Below, in pieces: positions 45,656 to 53,920 of a stretch of 64,000 nt of DNA. Location of the stretch: assembly GCA_016708905.1 (NCBI GenBank), contig JADJEV010000001.1:310001-374000 (forward strand), read 5' to 3'. The DNA is from Candidatus Methylophosphatis roskildensis. Lineage in GTDB: Bacteria > Pseudomonadota > Gammaproteobacteria > Burkholderiales > Rhodocyclaceae. A program made the translations under genes and the position numbers. The notes beneath the pieces are model-generated. The model did not search any database and was not told the origin of the DNA. It saw only the letters and a program-made list of their open reading frames with translations. The stretch's first letter is position 1, and each line of letters begins with the position of its first letter.

Positions 45656-46282
45656 TCAATCCTCGTCGTCGCTCTGGGTCAGTTGGAAGAATAGTTGTGG
45701 GTGGTGCGCGCGTTGCACTGATGGGCGCAGCCGCGCTGCCCTGACGAGCACTTCGATCTCGTCGGCGGCAGATCGCAACTCTTTGTTAATTATAACATAA
45801 TCGAAATCGCCCACGTGATGCATTTCGCCCCGCGCGTTGGCCAGGCGGCGCGCGATGACATCCGCCCGGTCCTGGCCGCGGCCGACCAGCCGTTGTTCCA
45901 GTTCCTCGATCGACGGCGGCAGGATGAATATGCCGACCGCCTCGCGAAATGCCTGGCGCACCTGCATTGCTCCCTGCCAGTCGATCTCCAGCACGATGTC
46001 GCGCCCGGCGGCCATCTCGCCCTCAAGCCAGGTCCGTGATGTGGCGTAAAGGTTGCCGTGAACCTCTGCCCATTCGAGAAACTCCCCCGCCTCGCGCATG
46101 GCGCCGAAGCGATCGCGCGAAACGAAATGATAGTCGACGCCATCGCGCTCACCCGGCCGCGCCGCCCGCGTCGTGAAGGAGACGGACAGCTTCAAGGCAG
46201 GGTCGCGCGCCAGCAGTTCGCGCACCAGCGTGGTCTTGCCCGCGCCGGAAGGCGCAGCGATGATGAACAGGCAGCCCTTCAT
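45656..46282 (-). CDS. gmk: Guanylate kinase
   Basis: The 208-residue enzyme from MKGCLFIIAAPSGAGKTTLV has the P-loop APSGAGKTT, the GMP-binding SFTTRAARPGERDGVDYHF and GEFLEWAEVHGNLYATS, and LEIDWQGAMQVR. It phosphorylates GMP to GDP. The frame extends 15 codons upstream into a repeat, so the ATG at 46282 is preferred. Confidence 0.93.
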   Translation of the reverse strand: MKGCLFIIAAPSGAGKTTLVRELLARDPALKLSVSFTTRAARPGERDGVDYHFVSRDRFGAMREAGEFLEWAEVHGNLYATSRTWLEGEMAAGRDIVLEIDWQGAMQVRQAFREAVGIFILPPSIEELEQRLVGRGQDRADVIARRLANARGEMHHVGDFDYVIINKELRSAADEIEVLVRAARLRPSVQRAHHPQLFFQLTQSDDED

Positions 46283-46286
46283 GGCA

Positions 46287-46351
46287 GTGACAGGTAACAG
46301 GTGACGAGTGACGAGTGATGTTGTCACCTGTCACTCGTCACGCGTCACTCG
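46287..46351. repeat. Imperfect GTGACGA/GTGACAG heptamer repeats with inverted arms
   Basis: Several copies of a seven-base unit (GTGACAG, GTAACAG, GTGACGA, GTGACGA, GTGATGT) are followed by inverted copies (TCACCTG, TCACTCG, TCACGCG, TCACTCG). They can form a long hairpin in the spacer between yicC and gmk and overlap the yicC stop codon. Confidence 0.7.
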
Positions 46352-47214
46352 ATATTCTGCACTTGCTCGCGCATTTGCTCGATGAGTATCTTCAACTCGA
46401 CCGCGATACCGGTCAGGTCGGTCGAGACCGACTTGGAGGCCAGGGTGTTCGCCTCGCGGTTGAGTTCCTGCATCAGGAAATCGAGGCGCTTGCCGACTGC
46501 GCCGCCCTGTTTCAGCACCCGCGCAACCTCGTCGACATGGGCGGTCAGACGCGAAAGTTCCTCCGCCACGTCGATGCGCGCTGCGAACACCGCAATCTCC
46601 TGGCGAATGCGTTCTTCATCGAGGCTGGCGGCGGCCTCGCGCAGCCGACTGGCGATCCTGTCCTGATAATCGGCGACGATCTGCGGCAACTTCGGCTGGG
46701 CCTGGGCCACCAGTTCGCGCATCCGCGTGATGCGCTCCATGATCATCGCGGCGAGCTTGCCGCCTTCGCGCTTGCGCGTTGCGACCAGTTCATCGAGCGC
46801 GATGCCGGCAAGCGCTGCGATCTCCGGCTGCAATTGCTCGAAGCTCATCGTGTCGTCGGCCAGCATGCCCGGCCAGCGCAGGAGTTCTGCGACCGACAGC
46901 GAGGCCGCGTCGGGAAACCGTTTCGTCACCGCGCTTTGCAGACCCTGCAATTGCGCCAGCATCTCGGGGTTCAGGGCCAGTTCGCGTGCGACGCTGTCGT
47001 TGCGCATGAACGACAGCCGGCATTCGACCTTGCCGCGTCCGACTCTGGCGCCGATCGCTTCGCGCAGTTGTGGCTCGGCCAGACGCAGATCGTCGGCGAT
47101 GCGAAATGCGACGTCGAGATAGCGCGAATTGACGCTGCGCAGTTCCATATTGAGGGTCAACCTGCCGAGATCGCGCGTCTGGCAGGCAAAGCCGGTCATG
47201 CTCAGGACACACAT
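46345..47214 (-). CDS. yicC: YicC/YloC family endoribonuclease-type protein
   Basis: The 289-residue protein starts MCVLSMTGFACQTRD. It has the conserved MELRSVNSRYLDVAFRI, a central helical region, and the C-terminal DUF1732 stretch (VDEVARVLKQGGAVGKRLDFLMQELNREANTLASK, then ELKILIEQMREQVQNIE). E. coli YicC is an RNase linked to small-RNA turnover. It is upstream of gmk on the same strand and diverges from the kinase gene by 85 bp. Confidence 0.9.
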   Translation of the reverse strand: MCVLSMTGFACQTRDLGRLTLNMELRSVNSRYLDVAFRIADDLRLAEPQLREAIGARVGRGKVECRLSFMRNDSVARELALNPEMLAQLQGLQSAVTKRFPDAASLSVAELLRWPGMLADDTMSFEQLQPEIAALAGIALDELVATRKREGGKLAAMIMERITRMRELVAQAQPKLPQIVADYQDRIASRLREAAASLDEERIRQEIAVFAARIDVAEELSRLTAHVDEVARVLKQGGAVGKRLDFLMQELNREANTLASKSVSTDLTGIAVELKILIEQMREQVQNIE

Positions 47215-47299
47215 GGGGTCGACCAGTCTGGCTTCGCCGCGGCTTTACACGGTCCGGGCAAAGCTTGAGAATTCGCACAAGAGACAATCATAGCCTGTA

Positions 47300-48235
47300 A
47301 TGGTCAATCAATCGAATCAGCCGCTACCGACGGGCTATCAACTTGACGAGTACATCATCGAGCGCCAGCTTTCGCTCGGCGGCTTTTCCATCGTCTATCT
47401 GGCAGCGGATGAGAAGGGCAACCCGGTCGCGATCAAGGAATACCTGCCGAACTCGCTCGCGCTGCGCAAGAGCGGCGAGATCGTGCCGCAAGTCTCGGAC
47501 GAGAATCTGCCCGCCTTCCGCTATGGGATGCGCTGCTTTTTCGAGGAAGGGCGGGCCCTGGCCAAGCTGCAGCACCCAAACGTGGTGCAGGTGCTCAACT
47601 TCTTTCGGGCAAACGAGACCGTGTACATGGTCATGAAGTACGAACGCGGCCGCAGCCTGCACGAATTCATTCACCGCAACAAGGGCCAGATCCGCGAGAG
47701 TTTCATCCGCGGCGTGTTCGCGCGGCTGTTGAACGGCTTGCGCGAGGTGCATACCCACAAGCTGCTGCATCTGGACATCAAGCCATCCAACATCTACCTG
47801 CGCATCGACGGCAGCCCGCTGCTGATCGACTTCGGTGCGGCCCGCCAGACGCTGGCCTCGGACCAGCCGATGCTCAAGCCGATGTACACACCGGGATTCG
47901 CAGCACCCGAACAGTTTCGCTCGCGCGATCAGCTCGGACCGTGGAGCGACATCTACAGCATCGGCGCCGCCATGTACGCGACGCTCGCCGGTACCGCACC
48001 ACCAGCGGCAGAGAAGCGCGCCGAGCGCGACGAGCTGGTGCCGGCGATCAAGCGCTGGAAGGAAGGCTATTCGAGGCAATTGCTCGAGACCATCGACTGG
48101 TGCCTGCAGCTCGATCCGCTGTCCCGTCCGCAGAGCGTATTCACACTGCAGAAGCAGCTCGCGCAGCGGCACAAACGGCGCGAGCCCTCGCTGCTCAGCA
48201 ATCTGCGCACGCGGTTGAACAAGCCAATCTGGTGA
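47300..48235 (+). CDS. Soluble Hanks-type serine/threonine protein kinase
   Basis: The 311-residue kinase has a glycine loop LSLGGFSIVYLA, catalytic Lys in VAIKEYLP, the catalytic loop LLHLDIKPSNIYL (HLD in place of HRD), metal-binding IDFGAAR, and YTPGFAAPEQ in place of the APE motif. No membrane span or extra sensor domain is seen. The next gene, 4 bp downstream, is a PP2C phosphatase, so the two form a reversible phosphorylation pair. Targets are unknown. Confidence 0.9.
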   Translation: MVNQSNQPLPTGYQLDEYIIERQLSLGGFSIVYLAADEKGNPVAIKEYLPNSLALRKSGEIVPQVSDENLPAFRYGMRCFFEEGRALAKLQHPNVVQVLNFFRANETVYMVMKYERGRSLHEFIHRNKGQIRESFIRGVFARLLNGLREVHTHKLLHLDIKPSNIYLRIDGSPLLIDFGAARQTLASDQPMLKPMYTPGFAAPEQFRSRDQLGPWSDIYSIGAAMYATLAGTAPPAAEKRAERDELVPAIKRWKEGYSRQLLETIDWCLQLDPLSRPQSVFTLQKQLAQRHKRREPSLLSNLRTRLNKPIW

Positions 48236-48239
48236 GCGG

Positions 48240-49148
48240 ATGAAATTCTCGATCTTCCAGGATACGCGGCAGGGCCAGCGCCGCTACAATCAGGATCGCA
48301 TCGCCTACTGCTACTCGCGCGACACGCTGCTGATGGTGGTTGCCGACGGCATGGGGGGCCATCTTCATGGCGAAGTGGCGGCACAGATCGCCGTCCAGTA
48401 CCTGACCGAAGTCTTCCAGAACGAAGCCAAGCCCTCGCTGCCCGATCCGTTCCTGTTCCTGTCGCGCGGCCTGACCAATGCCCACCACGCGATTGTCGAC
48501 TACTCGTTCGATCGCGCCCTGCCCGAGGCGCCGCGCACCACCTGCGTGGCCTGCATCGTGCAGGGCGGGCTGGCCTACTGGGCGCACGCCGGCGACTCGC
48601 GCCTGTATCTACTGCGGCGCGGCCAGGTCGCCCTGCGCACGCGGGATCACTCGCGCGTCCAGATGCTGCTCGACGAGGGCATGATTTCGGCCGAAGAAGC
48701 CCTGGTGCACCCGAGCCGCAACAAGATCTTCAGCAGCCTCGGCGGCCATACCACGCCGCAGATCGACTTCTCGCGCAAGACGCCACTCGTCTCGGGCGAC
48801 GTTCTCCTGCTGTGCACCGACGGCGTATGGGGCCCGCTCGACGAGGAGCGTATCGCGCGCAGCCTGTCGGGGACCACCCTCGAACAGTCGGTACCGCAGT
48901 TGATGGACCTGTCCGAGCAGGCCGGCGGCCAGCATTGCGACAACCTGTCGCTGGTGGCGATGGCCTGGGAAGAAGGCGATGCGCCGCAGGTGATCTCGAC
49001 CCAGACGCTGGCTCTCGATCACTTCACCACCCAGATGGAAGGCCTAATCAAGAGCCGGCTGCCGCCGTCGGCGAGCGATTTGTCTGACGAGGAGATCGAA
49101 CGGGCGATCAGCGAGATCAACTCCGCGATCAAGAAGTATTCGAAATAG
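48240..49148 (+). CDS. PP2C-family serine/threonine protein phosphatase
   Basis: The 302-residue protein has a PP2C domain (about 1-240). The metal-binding residues are in YNQDRIAY and VVADGMGGHLHG, with AHAGDSRLYLLRRG, TRDHSRVQMLLDEG, LLLCTDGVWGPLD and GGQHCDNLSLVAMAW. About 60 C-terminal residues form an extension. It should reverse the action of the neighbouring kinase. Confidence 0.92.
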   Translation: MKFSIFQDTRQGQRRYNQDRIAYCYSRDTLLMVVADGMGGHLHGEVAAQIAVQYLTEVFQNEAKPSLPDPFLFLSRGLTNAHHAIVDYSFDRALPEAPRTTCVACIVQGGLAYWAHAGDSRLYLLRRGQVALRTRDHSRVQMLLDEGMISAEEALVHPSRNKIFSSLGGHTTPQIDFSRKTPLVSGDVLLLCTDGVWGPLDEERIARSLSGTTLEQSVPQLMDLSEQAGGQHCDNLSLVAMAWEEGDAPQVISTQTLALDHFTTQMEGLIKSRLPPSASDLSDEEIERAISEINSAIKKYSK

Positions 49149-49163
49149 GGTGCCCACACAGCC

Positions 49164-49880
49164 ATGAGACCTTCCGGACGCAGCAACCACCAGTTGCGCA
49201 CGATCACGATCGAGCGCAGTTTCACCCGCCACGCCGAAGGTTCGGTGCTGATCAGCTTCGGCGACACCCGCGTGCTGTGCACCGCCAGCATCGAGGACGG
49301 CGTGCCGTCCTTCCTGCGCGGCAAGGGCCAGGGCTGGCTCACCGCCGAATACGGCATGCTGCCACGCTCGACCCACACGCGCAGCGCCCGCGAAGCGGCC
49401 AGGGGCAAGCAGAGCGGGCGCACTCAGGAGATCCAGCGCCTGATCGGCCGCAGCCTGCGCGCGGTCATGGACCTGCGCCTGCTCGGCGAACGCCAGCTCA
49501 CGATCGATTGCGACGTGCTGCAGGCCGATGGCGGCACGCGCACCGCCTCGATCACCGGGGCCTGCGTGGCAGTCGCCGATGCGATCGGCAAGTTGATGCA
49601 AGAAGGCGCGCTCAAGCAAAACCCCTTGAAGGACATGGTCGCCGCAGTGTCGGTCGGCATGTTCGAGGGTGTGCCGGTGCTCGACCTCGACTACGCCGAG
49701 GATTCCGGCGGCGACACCGACATGAACGTGGTGATGACCGGCAGCGGCGGTTTCATCGAGGTGCAGGGCACTGCCGAAGGCAGCCCGTTTTCGCGCGGCG
49801 AGCTCGACGCGCTGCTGAACCTGGCGGCCGACGGTATCGCCGGGCTGGTAACCAGGCAAAAGGACGCGCTCGCGCGATGA
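49164..49880 (+). CDS. rph: Ribonuclease PH
   Basis: The 238-residue phosphorolytic exoribonuclease starts MRPSGRSNHQLRTITIERSF. FGDTRVLCTASIEDGVPSFLRGKGQGWLTAEYGMLPRSTHTR, GRTQEIQRLIGRSLRAV and CDVLQADGGTRTASITGA are characteristic, with the catalytic Asp near DTDMNVVMTG. It trims tRNA 3' ends. The stop overlaps the rdgB start as ATGA. Confidence 0.95.
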   Translation: MRPSGRSNHQLRTITIERSFTRHAEGSVLISFGDTRVLCTASIEDGVPSFLRGKGQGWLTAEYGMLPRSTHTRSAREAARGKQSGRTQEIQRLIGRSLRAVMDLRLLGERQLTIDCDVLQADGGTRTASITGACVAVADAIGKLMQEGALKQNPLKDMVAAVSVGMFEGVPVLDLDYAEDSGGDTDMNVVMTGSGGFIEVQGTAEGSPFSRGELDALLNLAADGIAGLVTRQKDALAR

Positions 49881-50494
49881 GCGCGCGACGCCAGCTGGTG
49901 CTTGCCAGCAACAATCCGGGCAAGCTGCGCGAGTTCTCCAGCCTGTTCGCAAACCATGACATCGAGCTTGTGCCGCAGTCCCGTTTCGAGGTACCGGAAG
50001 CGGCCGAGCCCCACCTCAGCTTCGTCGAGAATGCGCTCGCCAAGGCGCGCCACGCCGCGCAGCTTACCGGCCTGCCGGCACTGGCCGACGATTCCGGGCT
50101 GTGCGTTTACAAACTCGGCGGCATGCCCGGCGTCCAGTCGGCGCTCTACGACCAGTTGTTTTCGGGCTTGCCCAAGGACGACCAGCGAAACAACGCGCGG
50201 CTGCTGGAGAAGCTCGCCGACGAAGCCGACCGCCGCGCCCACTATGTCTGCGTGCTGGTGCTGGTGCGCTCGGCCGAGGATCCGCAGCCGGTGATTGCCG
50301 AAGGCGAATGGCATGGCGAGATCCTGTTCGCGCCGCGCGGCGAGGGCGGTTTCGGCTATGACCCGCTGTTCTACGTGGCGCAACTCGGTCAATCCGTGGC
50401 GGAAATTGCTGCAGAAATGAAGAACGTGCTGTCGCACCGCGCGATAGCCTTCGGCAGACTGGCTGCGCGCCTGCAGCAAGGCGACATGCTCTAA
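49877..50494 (+). CDS. rdgB: dITP/XTP pyrophosphatase (RdgB/HAM1)
   Basis: The 205-residue protein starts MSARRQLVLASNNPGKLREF. SFVENALAKARHAAQLTGLPALADDSGL carries the metal-binding residues, and GGFGYDPLF and LSHRAIA the substrate-binding ones. The usual SARYAG segment is SALYDQLFSG here, a local variation. It cleans inosine and xanthosine triphosphates from the nucleotide pool. The TAA stop abuts the repeat element. Confidence 0.93.
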   Translation: MSARRQLVLASNNPGKLREFSSLFANHDIELVPQSRFEVPEAAEPHLSFVENALAKARHAAQLTGLPALADDSGLCVYKLGGMPGVQSALYDQLFSGLPKDDQRNNARLLEKLADEADRRAHYVCVLVLVRSAEDPQPVIAEGEWHGEILFAPRGEGGFGYDPLFYVAQLGQSVAEIAAEMKNVLSHRAIAFGRLAARLQQGDML

Positions 50495-50668
50495 GAGCTT
50501 GTGAAGAAATCGTAGCGAGCGGGATGGGCTGCTAGGCGCGAAGGAAGGGGCGGGGGCCCTTCCTTTCCCCGCCGGAGCGAACGACGAGACATATCTGTAG
50601 ATAGGCAAGGAGTGAGCGAGTGAGCAACGACGCAGACCGCCCGCGCAGTAGATCTATTCACAAGCTCT
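50494..50668. repeat. 175-bp MITE-like element with terminal inverted repeats
   Basis: The left end reads AGAGCTTGTGAAGAAATC and the right end, reverse-complemented, reads AGAGCTTGTGAATAGATC: 12 perfect bases and then near matches. The interior has a GC hairpin (AAGGAAGGGGCGGGGGCCCTTCCTT) and no ORF. It fills the gap between rdgB and hemW and includes the last base of the rdgB stop. No transposase is present and no target duplication is clear. Confidence 0.65.
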
Positions 50669-50677
50669 GATGCCCCG

Positions 50678-51892
50678 ATGAGCGAGCGGCGCGTGATTCC
50701 GCTGCGCGCGGTGGCCGCAATTGCCGCCGGCAGCGACTGGCAGCCGCGACTCACCGCCATGTTGCCGCTATCGCTTTACGTGCATTGGCCGTGGTGCGTG
50801 AAGAAGTGCCCGTACTGCGACTTCAACTCTCACGAGGTACGCGGGTCGATTCCCGAAGCCGCCTACCTCGCTGCGCTGATCGCCGACCTGGAGCGTGCCC
50901 TGCCGTCGATCTGGGGCCGGCGCGTCTCGAGCGTGTTCATCGGCGGCGGCACGCCAAGCCTGATGTCGGCCGCGACAGTCGACCAACTGCTCACCGCGAC
51001 CCGCACCCGGGTAACGCTGATCCCCGAGGCCGAGATCACGCTCGAAGCCAATCCCGGCACGGTCGAGGCGGCGCGCTTTGCGGCGTTTCATGAGGCTGGC
51101 ATCAACCGGCTTTCGCTCGGCATCCAGAGTTTCGACGACGCCCGGCTCAGGGCGCTGGGCCGCATCCATGACTCGATCGAGGCGCGCGCCGCGATCGACC
51201 TGGCGCTCCGGCATTTCGACAACGTCAATCTCGACCTGATGTACGCCCTGCCCGGGCAGACCCTCGCTGATGCCGCGCAGGATGTCGACACCTTGCTGTC
51301 GTTCGGCACGCCACACCTGTCGTGCTATCAGTTGACGCTGGAACCGAATACCGCCTTCGCCCATGCGCCGCCAGACCTGCCCGATACGGATCTCGCCGCC
51401 GACATGCAGGACATGGTCGAAGACAAGCTCGGCGCAGCCGGATACGAGCACTACGAAACTTCGGCCTTCGCGCGGCCGGGTCGGCGCTGCCGCCACAACC
51501 TCAACTACTGGCAATTCGGCGACTATCTTGGGATCGGCGCCGGCGCCCACGGCAAGCTGTCGAGCGCGACGCGCATCTGGCGCGAAGTGCGCGAGCGCCA
51601 CCCGAACGCCTATCTCGACAGCATGGCCGGCGGGCGGGCGATCAGCGAATCGCGCGAAGTCGGGGCAAGCGAACTGCCATTCGAGTTCATGATGAACGCG
51701 TTGCGCCTGACGGACGGCTTCGCCACGCCTTTGTTCGCCGAACGCACCGGGCTGCCGATCGAGGCGATCGAGCCGCAGTTGATCGCCGCGCGCAGCCGCG
51801 GCCTGCTCGAAGCCGATAGCCAGCGCATCCGCCCGACGGCGACCGGGCAACGCTTCCTCAACGATCTGCTGCAGATTTTCCTCGAAGACTGA
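50678..51892 (+). CDS. hemW: Radical SAM haem chaperone HemW (coproporphyrinogen oxidase-like)
   Basis: The 404-residue protein has the cluster motif CVKKCPYCDFNSH, then FIGGGTPSLMS, EANPGTVE, RLSLGIQSFDD, NVNLDLMYALPGQT and HNLNYWQFGDYLGIGAGAHG, all typical of HemW. HemW binds haem and helps insert it into respiratory enzymes, which suits the nar and ccm genes nearby. An ATG at 50759 is an alternative start, but similar proteins have a comparable N-terminal extension. Confidence 0.92.
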   Translation: MSERRVIPLRAVAAIAAGSDWQPRLTAMLPLSLYVHWPWCVKKCPYCDFNSHEVRGSIPEAAYLAALIADLERALPSIWGRRVSSVFIGGGTPSLMSAATVDQLLTATRTRVTLIPEAEITLEANPGTVEAARFAAFHEAGINRLSLGIQSFDDARLRALGRIHDSIEARAAIDLALRHFDNVNLDLMYALPGQTLADAAQDVDTLLSFGTPHLSCYQLTLEPNTAFAHAPPDLPDTDLAADMQDMVEDKLGAAGYEHYETSAFARPGRRCRHNLNYWQFGDYLGIGAGAHGKLSSATRIWREVRERHPNAYLDSMAGGRAISESREVGASELPFEFMMNALRLTDGFATPLFAERTGLPIEAIEPQLIAARSRGLLEADSQRIRPTATGQRFLNDLLQIFLED

Positions 51893-51897
51893 GCCAG

Positions 51898-51958
51898 GAG
51901 CCGCATGGACAGGCGCTCTCAGCCAGTGCCATCATGCGGGCCAATATCCATGCGGCTC
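51898..51958. terminator. Long-arm hairpin between convergent hemW and trmB
   Basis: GAGCCGCATGGA (51898-51909) and TCCATGCGGCTC (51947-51958) are perfect 12-bp inverted arms, with a 37-bp loop holding further short pairings. The place, between two converging genes, suits a bidirectional terminator. There is no T tract on either side, so the role is inferred. Confidence 0.4.
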
Positions 51959-51998
51959 TCAGGGCATGCATGCCCGAGAGCCCGATGGGATCTAGGCT

Positions 51999-52694
51999 TC
52001 AGGCTTGTGCTTGTGCGGCCCTGCGGCGAAACACCACGTCCCACACACCATTTCCGAGGCGCAGCCCGCGCGCCTCGAACTTGGTCTGTGGCCGATATTC
52101 GGGACGCGGCGCAAAGCCATCGGGCGCTGACGAGGTGTTTTCCAGCAGCGCGCAGCCGCGCAAAACCTCGACCATCTGCTGCGCATAATCCTCGATATCG
52201 GTCGCGCAATGCAGGTGGCCGCCGGGGGCCAGCCGCGAAGCCAGCAACCCGACCAGCGGCGGCTGAATCAGGCGGCGCTTGTGGTGGCGCTTTTTCGGCC
52301 ATGGATCGGGAAAGAAGATATGCGCGCCGGCGAGACTGCCGGCGGCGATCATGTCGCGCAGCACCTCGACCGCGTCGTGCTGAACGATGCGGATGTTGCC
52401 GATACCCTGCTCGGCGATCTGTTTGCACAACGAACCGACACCCGGCGTGTGGACTTCGATCGCGATGAAGTCGTGATCGGGCATTCCCTGCGCAATGGCG
52501 GCAGTGGTCTCGCCCATGCCGAAACCGATCTCGAGAATGCGCGGCGCACGGCGGCCGAAGAGCGCGTCGAAATCGACGATCCGGGGCGCATAGTCGATGC
52601 CGATCTTCGGCATCATGTCCTCGCGATGGCGCTGCTGCGCGCTGGAAACCCGCCCCTGACGCAGCACATAGCTGCGGATGTGGTCCATGATCAT
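51999..52694 (-). CDS. trmB: tRNA (guanine-N7-)-methyltransferase
   Basis: The 231-residue enzyme has the SAM site ILEIGFGMGETTAAIA, EVHTPGVGSLCKQI, and the TrmB signature IFFPDPWPKKRHHKRRLI. TKFEARGLRLGNGVWDVVFRR is the usual end. It makes m7G46 in tRNAs. The start overlaps a heptamer repeat region, and an ATG two codons in is equally possible. Confidence 0.93.
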   Translation of the reverse strand: MIMDHIRSYVLRQGRVSSAQQRHREDMMPKIGIDYAPRIVDFDALFGRRAPRILEIGFGMGETTAAIAQGMPDHDFIAIEVHTPGVGSLCKQIAEQGIGNIRIVQHDAVEVLRDMIAAGSLAGAHIFFPDPWPKKRHHKRRLIQPPLVGLLASRLAPGGHLHCATDIEDYAQQMVEVLRGCALLENTSSAPDGFAPRPEYRPQTKFEARGLRLGNGVWDVVFRRRAAQAQA

Positions 52695-52762
52695 GGTGAG
52701 GGGAGGGGTGAGGAGTGAGGCGTCAGGGGCGCAGGGTTCACCTCACCCCTCACCCCTCACCC
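52695..52762. repeat. GTGAGGG-type heptamer repeats with inverted arms
   Basis: Copies of GTGAGGG/GTGAGGA/GTGAGGC are followed about 20 bp later by three TCACCCC-type inverted copies. They can form a hairpin between thiG and trmB and include the thiG stop codon. The layout matches the repeat between yicC and gmk, with a different base unit. Confidence 0.65.
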
Positions 52763-53539
52763 GATCAACCCACCGGTCGGCGAACTGGGCGTGGCGCTGT
52801 AGAGCTTCCTCGGCATGCGGCCGGCGAGGAATGCTTCGCGGCCGGCCTCCACGGCCTTCTTCATCGCGGCTGCCATCAGCACCGGGTTCTGTGCGCCGGC
52901 GATCGCGCTGTTCATCAGCACGCCGTCGCAGCCCAGTTCCATCGCGATTGCCGCGTCCGAGGCGGTGCCGACCCCGGCATCGACCAGCACCGGCACCCTG
53001 GCGTTGTCGATGATCAGGCGCAGGTTCCACGGATTGAGAATGCCCATGCCCGAGCCGATCAGGCTGGCCAGGGGCATCACCGCGACACAGCCGAGTTCTT
53101 CGAGCCGTTTGGCCTGGATCGGGTCGTCGGCACAATAGACCATGACGTTGAAGCCGTCCTTGACCAGGATCTCGGCCGCCTTGAGGGTTTCCGGCATGTC
53201 GGGGAACAGGTTGTGCTTGTCGCCCAGCACTTCGAGCTTGACCAGATCGTGGCCATCGAGGAGCTCGCGGGCCAGACGCAGGGTACGCACCGCATCCTCG
53301 GCCGTGTAGCAGCCGGCGGTGTTGGGCAGGATCGTGAATTCGGCCGGCGGCAGCACTTCGAGCAGCGACGGCTGGCCCGGCTCCTGGCCGATGTTGGTGC
53401 GGCGAATGGCCACCGTGATGATCTGCGCGCCGCTGGCCTGGACGGCTGCGCGGGTCTCGGCGAAGTCCTTGTACTTGCCGGTGCCGACGAGCAGGCGCGA
53501 GCCATAGGCTTTGCCGGCGATGATCAGGGGATCGTTCAT
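52757..53539 (-). CDS. thiG: Thiazole synthase ThiG
   Basis: The 260-residue TIM-barrel protein starts MNDPLIIAGKAYGSRLLVGTG. IITVAIRR, PNTAGCYTAEDAVRTLRLARE, the Lys in VKLEVLGD, and VLVDAGVGTASDAAIAMELGCDGVLMNSAIA (phosphate-binding) are present. It forms the thiazole phosphate of thiamine from deoxyxylulose phosphate, dehydroglycine and ThiS-thiocarboxylate. It is 20 bp downstream of thiS. Confidence 0.95.
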   Translation of the reverse strand: MNDPLIIAGKAYGSRLLVGTGKYKDFAETRAAVQASGAQIITVAIRRTNIGQEPGQPSLLEVLPPAEFTILPNTAGCYTAEDAVRTLRLARELLDGHDLVKLEVLGDKHNLFPDMPETLKAAEILVKDGFNVMVYCADDPIQAKRLEELGCVAVMPLASLIGSGMGILNPWNLRLIIDNARVPVLVDAGVGTASDAAIAMELGCDGVLMNSAIAGAQNPVLMAAAMKKAVEAGREAFLAGRMPRKLYSATPSSPTGGLIG

Positions 53540-53559
53540 GGGGTTCTCGATAATGGGGG

Positions 53560-53793
53560 TCAGCCGCCGCCGACGGCGACGACGATCTCCAGCCGGTCGC
53601 CGTCGGCCAGTTGGGTCTGCTCATGCAGCCCGCGCGGCACGATCTCGCCGTTGCGCTCGACGGCGACGCGCTTGCCGGCAAGCCCGCGCGCAGCGAGCAA
53701 TTGCGCCACCGTGATCTGGCTGGCCAGCGATTCCGCCGCGCCGTTTATCGTAAGTCGAAGGCCGCTGCCCGGCTCGACCAGAGGCGATTTCAT
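53560..53793 (-). CDS. thiS: Sulfur carrier protein ThiS
   Basis: The 77-residue ubiquitin-fold protein has the core LRLTINGAAESLASQITVAQLL and ends AVGGG, with the terminal Gly-Gly used for thiocarboxylate formation. The N-terminus is about ten residues longer than usual, so an internal start is possible. No TPP riboswitch was seen in the short space upstream. Confidence 0.88.
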   Translation of the reverse strand: MKSPLVEPGSGLRLTINGAAESLASQITVAQLLAARGLAGKRVAVERNGEIVPRGLHEQTQLADGDRLEIVVAVGGG

Positions 53794-53881
53794 GGGCGAA
53801 GTTTACCATGCGGGCCGCCATGTCCCGCCCGGTCCGCGATCAGGTTCAGCGGGCCCGAATCGGATAGAATTGGCGGCCACG

Positions 53882-53920
53882 GCGGGTGTAGTTCAATGGC
53901 AGAACGGCAGCTTCCCAAGC
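53882..53920 (+). tRNA. tRNA-Gly(CCC), 5' exon (interrupted by a group II intron)
   Basis: The 39 bases give the acceptor strand GCGGGTG, a normal D arm (GTTC...GAAC), the anticodon stem GCAGC, loop TTCCCAA with anticodon CCC, and the first two bases (GC) of the stem's 3' strand. The gene then stops and intron sequence GTGCGACC begins. A TAGAAT -10 at 53865-53870 followed by a GC-rich discriminator suggests its own promoter. The partner exon is at 56588. Confidence 0.9.
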
